A DNA stretch of 64,000 bases from Neopusillimonas maritima. GTDB taxonomy: Bacteria; Pseudomonadota; Gammaproteobacteria; Burkholderiales; Burkholderiaceae_B. The notes beneath the pieces are model-generated. The model was not told the DNA's origin. It was given only the letters and a program-made list of their open reading frames with translations, and did no database searches. Below are positions 34,760 through 44,603 of this stretch, piece by piece (position 1 is the first letter of the stretch; each line of letters begins with the position of its first letter). The stretch lies in NCBI RefSeq assembly GCF_040930455.2, contig NZ_CP170494.1, one strand, 5' to 3'. The position numbers were made by a program, and so were the translations under genes.

Positions 34760-35830
34760 GTGAATACCCGCACCACTTATGACCCAATCCATCAAGCTGC
34801 CCAACAACTGCTGGCGGGGCGGCTGGTTGCGTTCCCAACTGAAACGGTTTATGGCTTGGGGGCGGATGCCGAGAACCCTGAAGCGGTAGCGCGTATCTAT
34901 ACGGCCAAAGGGCGGCCATCCAATCATCCGGTTATTGTGCACGTTGCGCCAGGTGCCGACCTTTCCTATTGGGCCAAGAATATCCCGGACGAGGCGCATG
35001 CATTGATACGTGCATTCTGGCCGGGACCGCTTACGTTGATTCTTGAGCGTGCAGATCATATTCCAGCCCAGGTCAGTGGCGGGCAGACTACCATCGGGCT
35101 GCGTTGCCCCGCGCATCCTGTTGCGCGACAATTGCTTGCGGCTTTTTCAGCCCTGAAGAACGGAAACGGGGGGGTGGCTGCGCCGTCGGCGAACAAGTTT
35201 GGCCAGGTTTCGCCCACCCAGGCAAGTCATGTACGTGAAGAATTTGCCGATTTGGGCGAGGCGGACCTCCTTGTGCTTGAAGGGGGTAGTTCCGAAGTGG
35301 GGATTGAGTCTACGATTCTGGATTTGTCGCGTCTTGAAAGCGTGGGGCCGGTGTTGTTGCGACCAGGGCATATTTCCGCCACTGACATTGCCGGTGTATT
35401 GGGGGTAATGCCGCGTGAGCATGCGGATGCGGCGGCGCCGAAAGTCTCCGGCTCTTTGAAAGCACACTATGCACCCCATACGCCGTTATTATTGCGTTCC
35501 CGGGCGGATATTGATCGCCTTGTCGGCTTGGGTGTGGACGCAGTGTTATCGCTTGCCGGTTTGGGCTCGACACCAAGCGGGAACCAGCACGTTGCGATAT
35601 TGGTCATCGGCCCGGTAGCCTCTGATTTAACCGGGAAATCGAATGCCGGGTTTACGTGGATGTCGGCAGCGGAAGACCCCGTTGTTTATGCCCGGGATCT
35701 TTATGCCAATTTACGGCGCCTTGATTTAGGCGGTTTTGATTGCCTGTTGGTACAGGCGCCGCCTGAAGAGGCAGCCTGGCACGCTGTGCAAGACCGATTG
35801 AAGCGCGCTGCGGCGGCATTCAGCAGTTAA
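34760..35830 (+). CDS. sua5: Threonylcarbamoyl-AMP synthase (Sua5/YwlC/YrdC family)
   Basis: Makes threonylcarbamoyl-AMP for the t6A37 modification of tRNA. The N-terminal YrdC domain has FPTETVYGLGADAENP and IYTAKGRPSNHPVIVHV, then GLRCPAHPVARQLL and AAPSANKFGQVSPT. The C-terminal Sua5 domain begins after SGSLKAHYAPHTPLLL. The start is probably GTG at 34760 (356 residues): the longer open frame from 34556 overlaps purK and its extra N-terminus is unlike the family. No ATG lies between. The ribosome-binding site is weak. It closes the rightward block and is convergent with livF. Confidence 0.92.
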   Translation: MNTRTTYDPIHQAAQQLLAGRLVAFPTETVYGLGADAENPEAVARIYTAKGRPSNHPVIVHVAPGADLSYWAKNIPDEAHALIRAFWPGPLTLILERADHIPAQVSGGQTTIGLRCPAHPVARQLLAAFSALKNGNGGVAAPSANKFGQVSPTQASHVREEFADLGEADLLVLEGGSSEVGIESTILDLSRLESVGPVLLRPGHISATDIAGVLGVMPREHADAAAPKVSGSLKAHYAPHTPLLLRSRADIDRLVGLGVDAVLSLAGLGSTPSGNQHVAILVIGPVASDLTGKSNAGFTWMSAAEDPVVYARDLYANLRRLDLGGFDCLLVQAPPEEAAWHAVQDRLKRAAAAFSS

Positions 35831-35858
35831 CCTGCTTTTTGCGTGTGCCTCAGCGCGT

Positions 35859-36569
35859 TTATACACCCAGGTAGCGGGTTAAAAGTTCGGGTTGTTTTGA
35901 CAGGGTTGCACTGTCTTTTTCTTCCACCACGACGCCTTTTTCAAGTACCACGCACCGGTCGGTGTTGGCCAGTACCTTGCGGAAATTCCGGTCGACAATC
36001 AGCGTGGACACACCACTTTTACGAATGGTGTCGATAATGCGCCAGATTTCGGCCACGATCAGTGGCGCCAGGCCTTCGGTTGCCTCGTCAAGAATCAGGA
36101 TGTCGGGGTTGGTCATGAGGGCGCGCCCAATGGCCAACATTTGCTGCTCACCGCCCGAAAGCTGTTGCCCGCCGTGGCCAAGACGCTCCGTCAGACGTGG
36201 AAAAGTTTCCAACACGCGATCGTAGTTCCAGTCGTTTCGGCCGTTCACACCGGAACGAGCGGCAACCAGCAGATTTTCGCGAACATTCAAGTTGGGGAAA
36301 ATGCCGCGCCCCTCGGGGACATAGGCGACACCTTCACGTGCAACTTGGTATGGTGCGGAGCGCGTGTGGTCTTTGTCGCGAATAACGATATTCCCACTGG
36401 TTGGGCGCAAATGGCCCATCAGGGTGCGAATAAGCGTGGTTTTACCCATCCCGTTGCGGCCCAGAAGGCCAACCGACTCGCCCGCCTGAATTTTCAGATT
36501 AACGTTGAAAAGAACATGGCTTGCACCGTAGAAAGTATTCAACCCCTGAGCGTTGATCAATACAGTCAT
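35859..36569 (-). CDS. livF: Branched-chain-type ABC importer ATPase (LivF-like)
   Basis: ATPase of 236 residues for a LIV-type importer. Walker A is GLLGRNGMGKTTL (about 34-46), the signature is LSGGEQQMLAIGRAL (about 137-151), and Walker B is ILILDEATEGL. Its ATG overlaps the livG stop by four bases. It is the distal gene of the leftward benzoate arm, so transport of benzoate or a related aromatic acid is more likely than of branched-chain amino acids. Confidence 0.92.
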   Translation of the reverse strand: MTVLINAQGLNTFYGASHVLFNVNLKIQAGESVGLLGRNGMGKTTLIRTLMGHLRPTSGNIVIRDKDHTRSAPYQVAREGVAYVPEGRGIFPNLNVRENLLVAARSGVNGRNDWNYDRVLETFPRLTERLGHGGQQLSGGEQQMLAIGRALMTNPDILILDEATEGLAPLIVAEIWRIIDTIRKSGVSTLIVDRNFRKVLANTDRCVVLEKGVVVEEKDSATLSKQPELLTRYLGV

Positions 36570-37315
36570 TCGTCTTCTCCCAGGTAGGCCGTTTGTACCT
36601 CGTGGTTCGTGCGGATGGCTTCAGGGTCGCCATGCGCAATAACGGTCCCGTTCACCATCACGGTGATGAGGTCGGAAATTCGAAATACGGCATCCATATC
36701 GTGTTCCACCAGCAAAATGGCATGTTCCTTTTTGAGCGAGTCCAGTAGATCCAGCATGCGGTCGGTTTCTTCCGCCCCCATGCCCGCTAGCGGTTCGTCG
36801 AGAAGCAGAACGGTTGGGTGTGTGGCCAGGCACATGGCGATTTCGAGTTGACGTTTCCCGCCGTGTGATAACAGCCCCGCGGTGTGGTCGGCGTATTCGG
36901 CCAAACCGGTTAGCTCCAGCGCGCGGTCGGCTGCTTCATTACTGATGCGGCAGTTTTTTGCGGGGGTCGCCCAGCTCCAGAATTTTTGGTGCTTGGCTTG
37001 TGCCGATAAACGGCAATTTTCATGTACCGTTAAAGTCGGGAAAATAGTGGTGCGCTGGTAGCTTCGGCCCAGGCCGGCACGTGCCCGATTGGGTTGGGGC
37101 CAGCGGGTAATGTCCGTTCCGTTCATGATAATTGAGCCTTCATTGGGCGGAATTTCCCCGGAAAGCACATTAATGAGTGTGGATTTACCGGCACCGTTGG
37201 TACCAATTACGGCGTGGACTTGACCCCGATCGAGATCGACGGAGACATTGTCGATGGCGACCAGGCCGCCGAAGCGACGGGTGACGTTTTTGGCCGACAA
37301 TAAGGTTTGTGTCAT
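36566..37315 (-). CDS. livG: Branched-chain-type ABC importer ATPase (LivG-like)
   Basis: ATPase of 249 residues. Walker A is GTNGAGKSTL (about 38-47). The signature region reads LSHGGKRQLEIAMCLA rather than the canonical LSGGQ, a variation common in LivG proteins. Walker B is VLLLDEPLAGM, typical of LivG/UrtD. It lies nine bases after livM and is coupled to livF. Confidence 0.92.
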   Translation of the reverse strand: MTQTLLSAKNVTRRFGGLVAIDNVSVDLDRGQVHAVIGTNGAGKSTLINVLSGEIPPNEGSIIMNGTDITRWPQPNRARAGLGRSYQRTTIFPTLTVHENCRLSAQAKHQKFWSWATPAKNCRISNEAADRALELTGLAEYADHTAGLLSHGGKRQLEIAMCLATHPTVLLLDEPLAGMGAEETDRMLDLLDSLKKEHAILLVEHDMDAVFRISDLITVMVNGTVIAHGDPEAIRTNHEVQTAYLGEDE

Positions 37316-37324
37316 GCTTTACCT

Positions 37325-38323
37325 CTAGTGTGCAGCAGGTGAGCCGGCCGAAGAGCGGCGGCGGGCGCGAAGTTGTTCAGGCAGTCCGATTAAACCTTTG
37401 GGCATGAGCGCCACCAGAATAATAATGGCCAGGCCGAAGGTAAGGTGCCAGTGAACGGCAAACTCGCCGAACAATGCTTGCGACTGGAATATTTCCTGCA
37501 GCAGAATGAGTGTAATGGTGCCGATAACCGCACCTGAAAGCCGGCCCATACCGCCCAAAATAACCATAAGCAGTACCAGGCCCGACTGTTCCCAGTTCAT
37601 CAGTTCAGGGTTCACATAGCCGTCTTTGGCGGCATAAAGAATGCCGGCAAGACCACCCAAGCCACTGGCAATGATGTAGGCCGTGAGCTTGTATCCGAAC
37701 GTTGAAAAACCGGCTGCGCGCATGCGCTGTTCATTCACCAGAATGCCGGTGAGCGCGGCGCCGAAACGCGAACGCATGAGCATGGCAAGAAATACCCACG
37801 TAAGGGTTAGGCAAACCAGTACAAACATGTAGAAAACGTAGGCGTTATCAAGATTCAGGATAACCCAGTCGCCAATGCGGAATTCGGGCCGAACGTACAA
37901 ATAGATGCCATCGCTTCCGCCACCGATTTTGGTGTCGTGAAAGACGTAGTAAGCCATTTGCGCAAACGCCAGGGTGACCATAATGAAATAGACGCCTTTG
38001 GTTCGCAACGACAGCGCGCCGGTAATCAGGGCATACACCATTGCGATCCCTATGCTAACGGGTAACATCCACAATAAATTGCCGGACTCGTATTGGGGCG
38101 ACAATAAAGTAACCGCGTAGGCGGAGATGCCGAAGAACGCGGCATGGCCCAGGCTGATGAGGCCGGTGCAGCCAACCAGCAATTGCAGGCTAAGCGCAAA
38201 TAATGAATAAATCATGATTTTGACGATCAGCGCAGTGTAGTACTCGGACGTGACCAAGGGCAGCAGCGCGGTGACGACAAAAAGAAGCAGGGGCAGGATA
38301 AAGTTGCGTATCGAGGAGTGCAT
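37325..38323 (-). CDS. livM: Branched-chain-type ABC importer permease (LivM-like)
   Basis: Inner-membrane permease of 332 residues with many hydrophobic segments and the LivM motifs CTGLISLGHAAFFGISAYA (about 52-70) and MVILGGMGRLSGAVIGT (about 255-271). It pairs with the LivH-like permease encoded five bases upstream. Confidence 0.92.
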   Translation of the reverse strand: MHSSIRNFILPLLLFVVTALLPLVTSEYYTALIVKIMIYSLFALSLQLLVGCTGLISLGHAAFFGISAYAVTLLSPQYESGNLLWMLPVSIGIAMVYALITGALSLRTKGVYFIMVTLAFAQMAYYVFHDTKIGGGSDGIYLYVRPEFRIGDWVILNLDNAYVFYMFVLVCLTLTWVFLAMLMRSRFGAALTGILVNEQRMRAAGFSTFGYKLTAYIIASGLGGLAGILYAAKDGYVNPELMNWEQSGLVLLMVILGGMGRLSGAVIGTITLILLQEIFQSQALFGEFAVHWHLTFGLAIIILVALMPKGLIGLPEQLRARRRSSAGSPAAH

Positions 38324-38328
38324 TGTTG

Positions 38329-39210
38329 TTAGCCTTGCTTGAAGAGCCCCTCGGGCTTGAATAACAGGATGGCGGCCATCATGACGTAAACCAGAACGCC
38401 TGCGGCTTGCGGAAACAGGACTTGGCCGAAGGTGTCGACAAAGCCGATGAGCATGGCGGCGACGAACGCCCCTTTAATAGATCCAATGCCGCCAATCACG
38501 ACCACAACGAAACAGATAATAAGAATGGAGTGGCCCATGCCGGGATAAACCGAGGACACAGGAGCCGCAATGGCACCGGCAAAAGCCGCCAGCGCAACGC
38601 CCAGCGCAAAAACAATACGGAACAAGCGATTAATATCGATGCCCAGTGAGTTGATCATGTCGCGATTACTGGCGCCGGCACGAATCATCATGCCCAGGCG
38701 TGTGTGTGTAAGTAACCAATAAAGCAAGCCTGCAACGACCAGACAGACCACCGAAATGAAGAGACGGTAGGTGGGGTAAGTCATGATGTCGCCGAGCGAG
38801 ATGGCCCCACTTAACCAGGACGGCGTGTCGACACCATGAACGTCGTTATCAATAATGATGCTGCGCAGCTCTTCAAACACCAGGATAAGGCCGTAAGTCA
38901 TGAGGACTTGCTGCAGGTGATCGCGATGATAAAGATAGCTGTAAAAAGCCCATTCCAGGAAGTAACCCAGAATGGCCGACAAAATAACGCAGGCGAGCAG
39001 GGTTGTAACAAACCCCCCACCCACATACTGTTCAACAAGAGGTCCTAGCGCGAAGGCCATGTAGGCGCCGATCATGTAGAAGCTGCCGTGAGCCAGGTTG
39101 ATGATGCCCATGATGCCGAAAATGAGTGTTAACCCACTGGCAACCAGGAAGAGCAGCAGCCCGTACTGGACAGCGTTCAGACATTGAATAAGGAAAATGA
39201 CCGGATCCAC
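38329..39210 (-). CDS. livH: Branched-chain-type ABC importer permease (LivH-like)
   Basis: Inner-membrane permease of 293 residues. It shows the LivH motifs GLTLIFGIMGIINLAHGSFYMIG (about 25-47) and VIGGIGSIKGAFVAAMLIG near residue 240, spread over about eight hydrophobic segments. It lies 35 bases after the binding-protein gene. Confidence 0.92.
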   Translation of the reverse strand: MDPVIFLIQCLNAVQYGLLLFLVASGLTLIFGIMGIINLAHGSFYMIGAYMAFALGPLVEQYVGGGFVTTLLACVILSAILGYFLEWAFYSYLYHRDHLQQVLMTYGLILVFEELRSIIIDNDVHGVDTPSWLSGAISLGDIMTYPTYRLFISVVCLVVAGLLYWLLTHTRLGMMIRAGASNRDMINSLGIDINRLFRIVFALGVALAAFAGAIAAPVSSVYPGMGHSILIICFVVVVIGGIGSIKGAFVAAMLIGFVDTFGQVLFPQAAGVLVYVMMAAILLFKPEGLFKQG

Positions 39211-39245
39211 ATGGCCTCCTTTAGTATTGTTTTTTTATAGGGTGA

Positions 39246-40406
39246 TTACATCAGTTTGCAGCCGCGGCTGGGGTCAGCCAGATCCTCAACCGCGATTTTC
39301 ACAGGAACATTGTCCATGCCTTTAACTTCGCGCAGGTAGAAATCCTGAACGGGGTTGCCGGATTTGGAGATGGTGAAATCGCCGCGTGGACTCTTGATGG
39401 TTGCATTGCGGATGGCATCGCGCATTTGGTCTTTCTTGCTGACGTCGCCGTCTACCGCTTCCATACCGGCCGCCAGCATTTGTGCTGCGTCGTAACCCTG
39501 AACCGCGTAAACATCAGGCGGCAAATCGGGATACTTCTCGGAATAATTCTCGCGGAATTTCTTGTCGAGCTCGTTATCCAACCCATCGGCGTAGTGCAGC
39601 GCAGTGCGCAAGCCCTGAGCGGACTCACCTTGTGCTTTAAGCGTGCCGTCGGTCAGGAAGCCGGCGCCGACCAGAGGGATTTGATCTTTAAGACCTGCAG
39701 CTGCGTAATCCTGTACGAACTTAACGGCACCACCGCCCGCAAAGAACGTATAGACGACGTCGGGCTTGATAGAAGCGATTTCCGTGAGCAGCGGCTGGAA
39801 CTCAACCTGGGGGAAAGGCAGGGTCAGGTGTTCGACAACTTCGCCGCCGCCTTTTTCGAATGCTTCCTTGAAGCCGTCAGTGGATTCTTTACCCGCAGCG
39901 TAGTTCCAGGAAATGGTCACGGCCTTCTTGTGACCATCTTCCGCGGCGACAACACCCATGGCGTAGCCAGGTTGCCAGTTCGAAAATGATGAGCGGAAGA
40001 CGTTCTTGCTGCACAGTGGGCCGGTAATGGCAACGGCGCCGGCATTCGGAATAATGAGGGTAACGTCGCTCTCGGTGGCTGCTTTGGCCAGGGCCATGGC
40101 CACACCGGAGTGAACCGTACCGATCAGAATATCGACGTTGTCGCGTTTGATCAGGCGGTTGGCGTTATCGGGCCCTTTGGATGGGTTGGATTCATCGTCG
40201 ACGCGGAAATAGGTGACTTCCTGGCCGGCAAGTTTGCCGCCTTGTTCTTCCACATACATTTTGAAGCCGTTTTCAATGGCTTCACCCAATTGAGCGTAGG
40301 TGCCGCTATAAGGCAACATAAAGCCCACTTTGACTTCGGCCGACGCAGCGCCTGCGCCGAATGCGAGAGAAAGGGCGAGTGCGGTGCCCGTTAAGACTTT
40401 CTTCAT
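39246..40406 (-). CDS. livK: Type 1 periplasmic substrate-binding protein of LIV-type importer
   Basis: Periplasmic ligand-binding protein of 386 residues. The signal peptide (MKKVLTGTALALSLAFGAGA, cut near ASA) leads into VKVGFMLPYSGTYAQLG, the usual start of Peripla_BP_6 proteins. I chose the ATG at 40406, which has a strong AAGGAGT site; the open frame to 40475 overlaps the upstream hydrolase. Its location inside the box operon makes benzoate, hydroxybenzoate or a similar acid the likely ligand, but the ligand cannot be read from sequence. Confidence 0.91.
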   Translation of the reverse strand: MKKVLTGTALALSLAFGAGAASAEVKVGFMLPYSGTYAQLGEAIENGFKMYVEEQGGKLAGQEVTYFRVDDESNPSKGPDNANRLIKRDNVDILIGTVHSGVAMALAKAATESDVTLIIPNAGAVAITGPLCSKNVFRSSFSNWQPGYAMGVVAAEDGHKKAVTISWNYAAGKESTDGFKEAFEKGGGEVVEHLTLPFPQVEFQPLLTEIASIKPDVVYTFFAGGGAVKFVQDYAAAGLKDQIPLVGAGFLTDGTLKAQGESAQGLRTALHYADGLDNELDKKFRENYSEKYPDLPPDVYAVQGYDAAQMLAAGMEAVDGDVSKKDQMRDAIRNATIKSPRGDFTISKSGNPVQDFYLREVKGMDNVPVKIAVEDLADPSRGCKLM

Positions 40407-40471
40407 TGTGTCTACTCCTTGGTGTTGTAAAGGTACTGCTATGGCTGCGCATAGGCGCAATAAAAACAGGT

Positions 40472-41299
40472 TCATGGGTTGGTGGGTAACGTTTCGTTCA
40501 GTTTTTGTATGAAAGCCACCAACGCCTGGTTCAGGACTTCCGGCTGATCTTTATGGGGAGAATGACGGCAATCATCAATAATACAGAGTTCTGCGTGCGA
40601 CACTATCCGTTGTATCCCTTGGATTTGGGCTAGCGTGCCGTACTCGTCGTTTTTCCCCTGAATCGCCAGAACAGGGCATTGGATTTTGGGCAAATAGGCT
40701 TCAATGTTCCAGTATTTGAATTCGGGGTTAAGCCAGATATCGTTCCAACCCCAGAATGCCGAGTCGGGGTTCTGGTGATAACGGGAGAAACGTTGTGGCA
40801 GATCAGTGTTCAGATAAGCCTCTCGCGCTTGTTCAATGCTGGTTATCGTGACATCTTCAACAAAGATATGGGGCGCCGCTACTGCAATGGCCTTGGGGCG
40901 GCTGGGGTACATCGCCGCATAAAGCAGGGCAATAGAGCCGCCGTCGCTGTGGCCGAACAAAATAGGCCGTTCGTGCTCCATATCCAGCGCTTCCAACAGG
41001 GCCGGCAAGGCTTTTTCCGCTTGTATATGCATGTAGCCAAGCGGCCATTTTTCCTCAGGTGGTCGGGGTGTGCTGGCGCCATAACCATAGCGTGAGTAAA
41101 CCAGCCCACGGCAGTTGGCTTGTTCGCAAAGTTGCGCCGGCCAATCACGCCACAAGGCAACTGAACCCAAACCCTCGTGCAGGAAAATAACCAGGTCCCG
41201 GTCGGTTTTCTCCGGCGAAATGAACTGGCATTCGAGCTCATAATCGCGATCGTCGACGCGAATGGGGACTTGGCGGTGGGTGATGGACAGATTACTCAT
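40472..41299 (-). CDS. Alpha/beta hydrolase in benzoate operon
   Basis: An alpha/beta-fold hydrolase of 275 residues. The nucleophile is S118 in FGHSDGGS; the oxyanion segment is FLHEGLGSVALW (about 39-50); the likely catalytic His is in CRHSPHKDQPE near the C-terminus. It lies between benzoate-CoA ligase and the importer. It could hydrolyse an aromatic ester, releasing benzoate, or a lactone or thioester side product of the box pathway. Neither role can be decided from sequence. Confidence 0.85.
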   Translation of the reverse strand: MSNLSITHRQVPIRVDDRDYELECQFISPEKTDRDLVIFLHEGLGSVALWRDWPAQLCEQANCRGLVYSRYGYGASTPRPPEEKWPLGYMHIQAEKALPALLEALDMEHERPILFGHSDGGSIALLYAAMYPSRPKAIAVAAPHIFVEDVTITSIEQAREAYLNTDLPQRFSRYHQNPDSAFWGWNDIWLNPEFKYWNIEAYLPKIQCPVLAIQGKNDEYGTLAQIQGIQRIVSHAELCIIDDCRHSPHKDQPEVLNQALVAFIQKLNETLPTNP

Positions 41300-41308
41300 G
41301 TTGAAATC

Positions 41309-42868
41309 TTAGCTGTTCTGTTCGCGCTGGCGCAGTCGGAAACGCTGGATTTTACCCGTAGCTGTTTTGGGAAGATCTTCGACAAAATGGATCGTGCGTG
41401 GGTACTTGAACGGCGCCAACTGGGATTTCACGTAATTCTGCAGTGTTTTCTGAGTCTCGGCGTCTGCGGTGATGCCGGAGCGCAGCACGACGTAGGCGGA
41501 TGTTTTTACCAGCCCCTGACTGTCTTCAACGCCGATGACCGCCGCTTCAAGAACGGTTTCGTGCTGGATCAGTACGTTCTCCACTTCGACCGGGGAAACA
41601 TACTGGCCGCTCACTTTGATCATGTCGTCGCTTCGGCCGGCATAAGTGTAATAACCGTCTGCATCGCAAACGTACTTGTCGCCGCTTTTAAGCCACTCGC
41701 CCAACATGGTTTCGCGTGTTTTGGCGCGATTGTTCCAATACATCAGTGCGGCGCTGGATCCCCGTATATACAGATCACCGATGGCGCCGGCGGGAACGGG
41801 TTTACCGGAGTCGTCTCGCAGCTCAACTTCGTATCCAGGTACCGGCTTTCCAGTGGTGCCGTAACGGACATCGCCCATTTGGTTTGACAGGAAAATATGC
41901 AGCATTTCGGTGGAACCGATGCCGTCGAGAATGTAGCAGCCAAAGTGGCGCGTAAAACGTTCACCCAGGTCTTTGGGCAGTGCTTCACCTGCTGAGGCAC
42001 AGACGCGAATGGCGACATCTTCCTTGGCCGGAAGGGCGGGCGACGCCAGCATACTGGCATACAGCGTGGGTACGCCATAGAAAACAGTGGGTTTGTGTTC
42101 TACAAGACGTTTGAAAACGGCTTCGGGGGTGGGGCGCTCTCCCATTAACACGACGGTTGCACCGACTGATAATGGAAAGGTCAGCGCATTTCCCAAGCCG
42201 TAAGCGAAAAACAGTTTTGCGGCGGAAAAAGCGATGTCGTCTTCGCGAATCCCCAGTACGGGCTTGCCGTAGAGTTCGGCGGTGTACCAAAGGTTGCCAT
42301 GGCTGTGAACCACCCCTTTGGGCTGACCTGTAGAGCCCGAAGAGTAAAGCCAGAACGCGATTTCGTCGGCTTTTGTGTGTACGGGCGGCAACGCTTCTGC
42401 CTGTTGCATGAGTGTGTCGAAATGGGCTACATCGGCGGGCAGCTCGTCCGCGCCGACCCCGGCCACGACGACCTTCTTGACTTCGTGGCGTGAGTTTTGC
42501 ATGGCCGACTGAACCGTTTCCACCAGGCCGGGTGAGGTGAACACTGCCTGAGCCCGGCTGTGTTCAAGCATGTACGCATAGTCGTCGGCTGTTAAAAGTG
42601 TGTTGACCGCAACCGGTACCACGCCGGCATGCAGGCCACCCAGAAAGACCACCGGCCAATCAACGGTGTCGTGCATCACCAGCAAAATTCGCTCTTCCCG
42701 ACGGATGTCCAGGTTTTTGAGCAAGCCCGCAAAACGGGCGGAAAGATCAGCCAGCTCACCGTAGGTAATTTTGCGTGTGTCGTCGATATAGGCAGTTTTT
42801 GACGCGCGCGAACGGTTGAACTCAGCCAGATACTGGGCGTAATTCAATTCTGCAGGGCAGACTTCCAT
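41309..42868 (-). CDS. bclA: Benzoate-CoA ligase
   Basis: Activates benzoate to benzoyl-CoA with ATP and CoA, the entry step of the box pathway. It belongs to the adenylate-forming superfamily: the P-loop-like motif LYSSGSTGQPKGVVHSH lies near residue 165, the GSTEMLHIFLSN segment near 305, and the catalytic C-terminal Lys in PKTATGKIQRFRLR. The ATG at 42868 gives 519 residues, normal for benzoate-CoA ligases, and has GGAG just upstream. The longer frame to 43075 runs into boxD. Confidence 0.93.
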   Translation of the reverse strand: MEVCPAELNYAQYLAEFNRSRASKTAYIDDTRKITYGELADLSARFAGLLKNLDIRREERILLVMHDTVDWPVVFLGGLHAGVVPVAVNTLLTADDYAYMLEHSRAQAVFTSPGLVETVQSAMQNSRHEVKKVVVAGVGADELPADVAHFDTLMQQAEALPPVHTKADEIAFWLYSSGSTGQPKGVVHSHGNLWYTAELYGKPVLGIREDDIAFSAAKLFFAYGLGNALTFPLSVGATVVLMGERPTPEAVFKRLVEHKPTVFYGVPTLYASMLASPALPAKEDVAIRVCASAGEALPKDLGERFTRHFGCYILDGIGSTEMLHIFLSNQMGDVRYGTTGKPVPGYEVELRDDSGKPVPAGAIGDLYIRGSSAALMYWNNRAKTRETMLGEWLKSGDKYVCDADGYYTYAGRSDDMIKVSGQYVSPVEVENVLIQHETVLEAAVIGVEDSQGLVKTSAYVVLRSGITADAETQKTLQNYVKSQLAPFKYPRTIHFVEDLPKTATGKIQRFRLRQREQNS

Positions 42869-42935
42869 TTTGTTGTCTCCGAAAAAAGGAGGCCTGTCGG
42901 GGTATTGGAAGCACGACAGGCAATAATTTGTTTTA

Positions 42936-44495
42936 TTAACTTTCAGAACCTGCTTCCTGGGCCAATTTGCCCAAGACCTCGGGAGAACCTTGAATGGCCG
43001 CGAGCCGGTGATAAAAGCGCAGGGCGCGCAAGCCGCCCAGTTCTTCGCCGCCGCCGGCGCGCCCTGGGCCGCCATGGTTCGATTGCGGCATCACGTTGCC
43101 GTGCCCGGTATGGGCTTTGGCTACGTCGTTGTTGATAAGGTGTACACGACCGTGGCTTTCCGCCAGGGTTGCGGCTGCTTGCGCCAGGAAATCGGGCTGA
43201 TTGCTGTATACCGAGGCAACCAATGAACCCATGCCGCGACGTGTTAGCGTGAAGGCGTGTTCTGTGTTGCGATAAGGGATGAGCGTGGCGACCGGGCCAA
43301 ACACTTCCATTTCGTGAACCAGGGGATGATCGTCGGGGTTGCGTACCCCGAATAGTACGGGTGGGACGACCGCTGTATTTTCGTTGTCGAGATCAATAGT
43401 GCTTTCCGTGCGGCCATCAAACAGGATATCGCTGCATTCCGCCAGTTTTTCAATGCCCTCGAGAATGGCGTCGCGTTGTGAGAGATTCACCAGGCTGCCC
43501 ATTCGAACGCCTTCTTTGCGAGGATCACCCACCGTAATGGTTTTAAGTTTGTTGGAAATAGCCTGCGCCACTGCATCGTATTTCGATTCGGGGACAAAAA
43601 TACGGCGTATCGCGGTGCATTTCTGGCCTGATTTGATGGTGAGTTCGCGCACCACTTCGCGCACCAGCAGCCCGGTGGCGTCATCGTCGGTGTCCGGGCC
43701 CAGAACCGCACTGTTAATGCTGTCGGTTTCCGCGTTGAAACGCACGCCGTCATGTTTGATGCGAGGATGGTCGCGCAACGATGCGGCGGTGTCGGCCGAA
43801 CCGGTGAAAGACACGACATCAAGACCGTTTAACGCGTCGAGCAAAGCGTCGGGGCGGCCGCAAACGATATTCAAGGCGCCGGCCGGCAGGATGTTGGCGT
43901 CGACGACATCTTTCACCATTTCGTGGGTTAACCAGGCGGTGGAGGTGGCGGGTTTGATGACAACGGGAACGCCGGATAGCAGCGCGGCCGCGGCTTTTTC
44001 CCACAGGCCCCATGCCGGGAAGTTGAATGCGTTGATGAAGAGGGCCAGCCCCTGAATGGGGACATAAATGTGTTGGCTGGCAAAGACGTTGTCTTTTGCC
44101 AGCGGTGCCGACTCACCGTCGAGGCGCAAGGCTTTTTCCACCATTTTGGAACCGGCTTTGGCATAGAAGGATAGCGTGTAAATGGCGCCGTCGACATCGA
44201 CCGAGCTGTCATTTTGTACCGTGCCGGAATTGCGCAGCGAGATATCAAAGTATTTGTCGCGATTTGCCTGAAGCACTTTCACAATGTCGCTCAGCAAGGC
44301 AGCGCGTTCGGCATAGCTTAATTTGCGCAAGGCGGGCCCGGCTTGTTGCCTGGCGTAATCGTAGGCGGCATGCATATCCAGGCCATCGGCACTAACGGTG
44401 GCCAACGTCTCACCCGTGATGGGGTCGAGAACCGGGCTGCCGTTGCCGCTTCCTTCTTGCCAGCGTCCTTCAAGATAGTTTGCGAGTTTTGTCAT
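42936..44495 (-). CDS. boxD: 3,4-dehydroadipyl-CoA semialdehyde dehydrogenase
   Basis: Aldehyde dehydrogenase that oxidises the ring-cleavage product made by BoxC. It resembles the ALDH half of PaaZ (QGLALFINAFNFPAWGLWEKAA, then KPATSTAWLTHEMVKD). The catalytic Cys is in SGQKCTAIRRIFVP (about 290). I chose the ATG at 44495 (519 residues, MTKLANYLEGRW). The symbol boxZ has also been used for this enzyme. It lies between the DUF4863 gene and benzoate-CoA ligase in the leftward arm. Confidence 0.9.
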   Translation of the reverse strand: MTKLANYLEGRWQEGSGNGSPVLDPITGETLATVSADGLDMHAAYDYARQQAGPALRKLSYAERAALLSDIVKVLQANRDKYFDISLRNSGTVQNDSSVDVDGAIYTLSFYAKAGSKMVEKALRLDGESAPLAKDNVFASQHIYVPIQGLALFINAFNFPAWGLWEKAAAALLSGVPVVIKPATSTAWLTHEMVKDVVDANILPAGALNIVCGRPDALLDALNGLDVVSFTGSADTAASLRDHPRIKHDGVRFNAETDSINSAVLGPDTDDDATGLLVREVVRELTIKSGQKCTAIRRIFVPESKYDAVAQAISNKLKTITVGDPRKEGVRMGSLVNLSQRDAILEGIEKLAECSDILFDGRTESTIDLDNENTAVVPPVLFGVRNPDDHPLVHEMEVFGPVATLIPYRNTEHAFTLTRRGMGSLVASVYSNQPDFLAQAAATLAESHGRVHLINNDVAKAHTGHGNVMPQSNHGGPGRAGGGEELGGLRALRFYHRLAAIQGSPEVLGKLAQEAGSES

Positions 44496-44603
44496 AACGT
44501 GTCTTTTTCTCGTAGAAACAGGTGCCGTACTGTGATGGGGGCCGCCGTGTAGCGGCAATTGTGCCGGGCACCTTGCAAACAGGCGGCCCAGTGGGCCCAT
44601 AGC

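Noticed and set aside
41177..41887. A 236-residue open frame antisense to the hydrolase and benzoate-CoA ligase
   Set aside because: It crosses two well-supported genes, has no ribosome-binding site and no recognisable domain.
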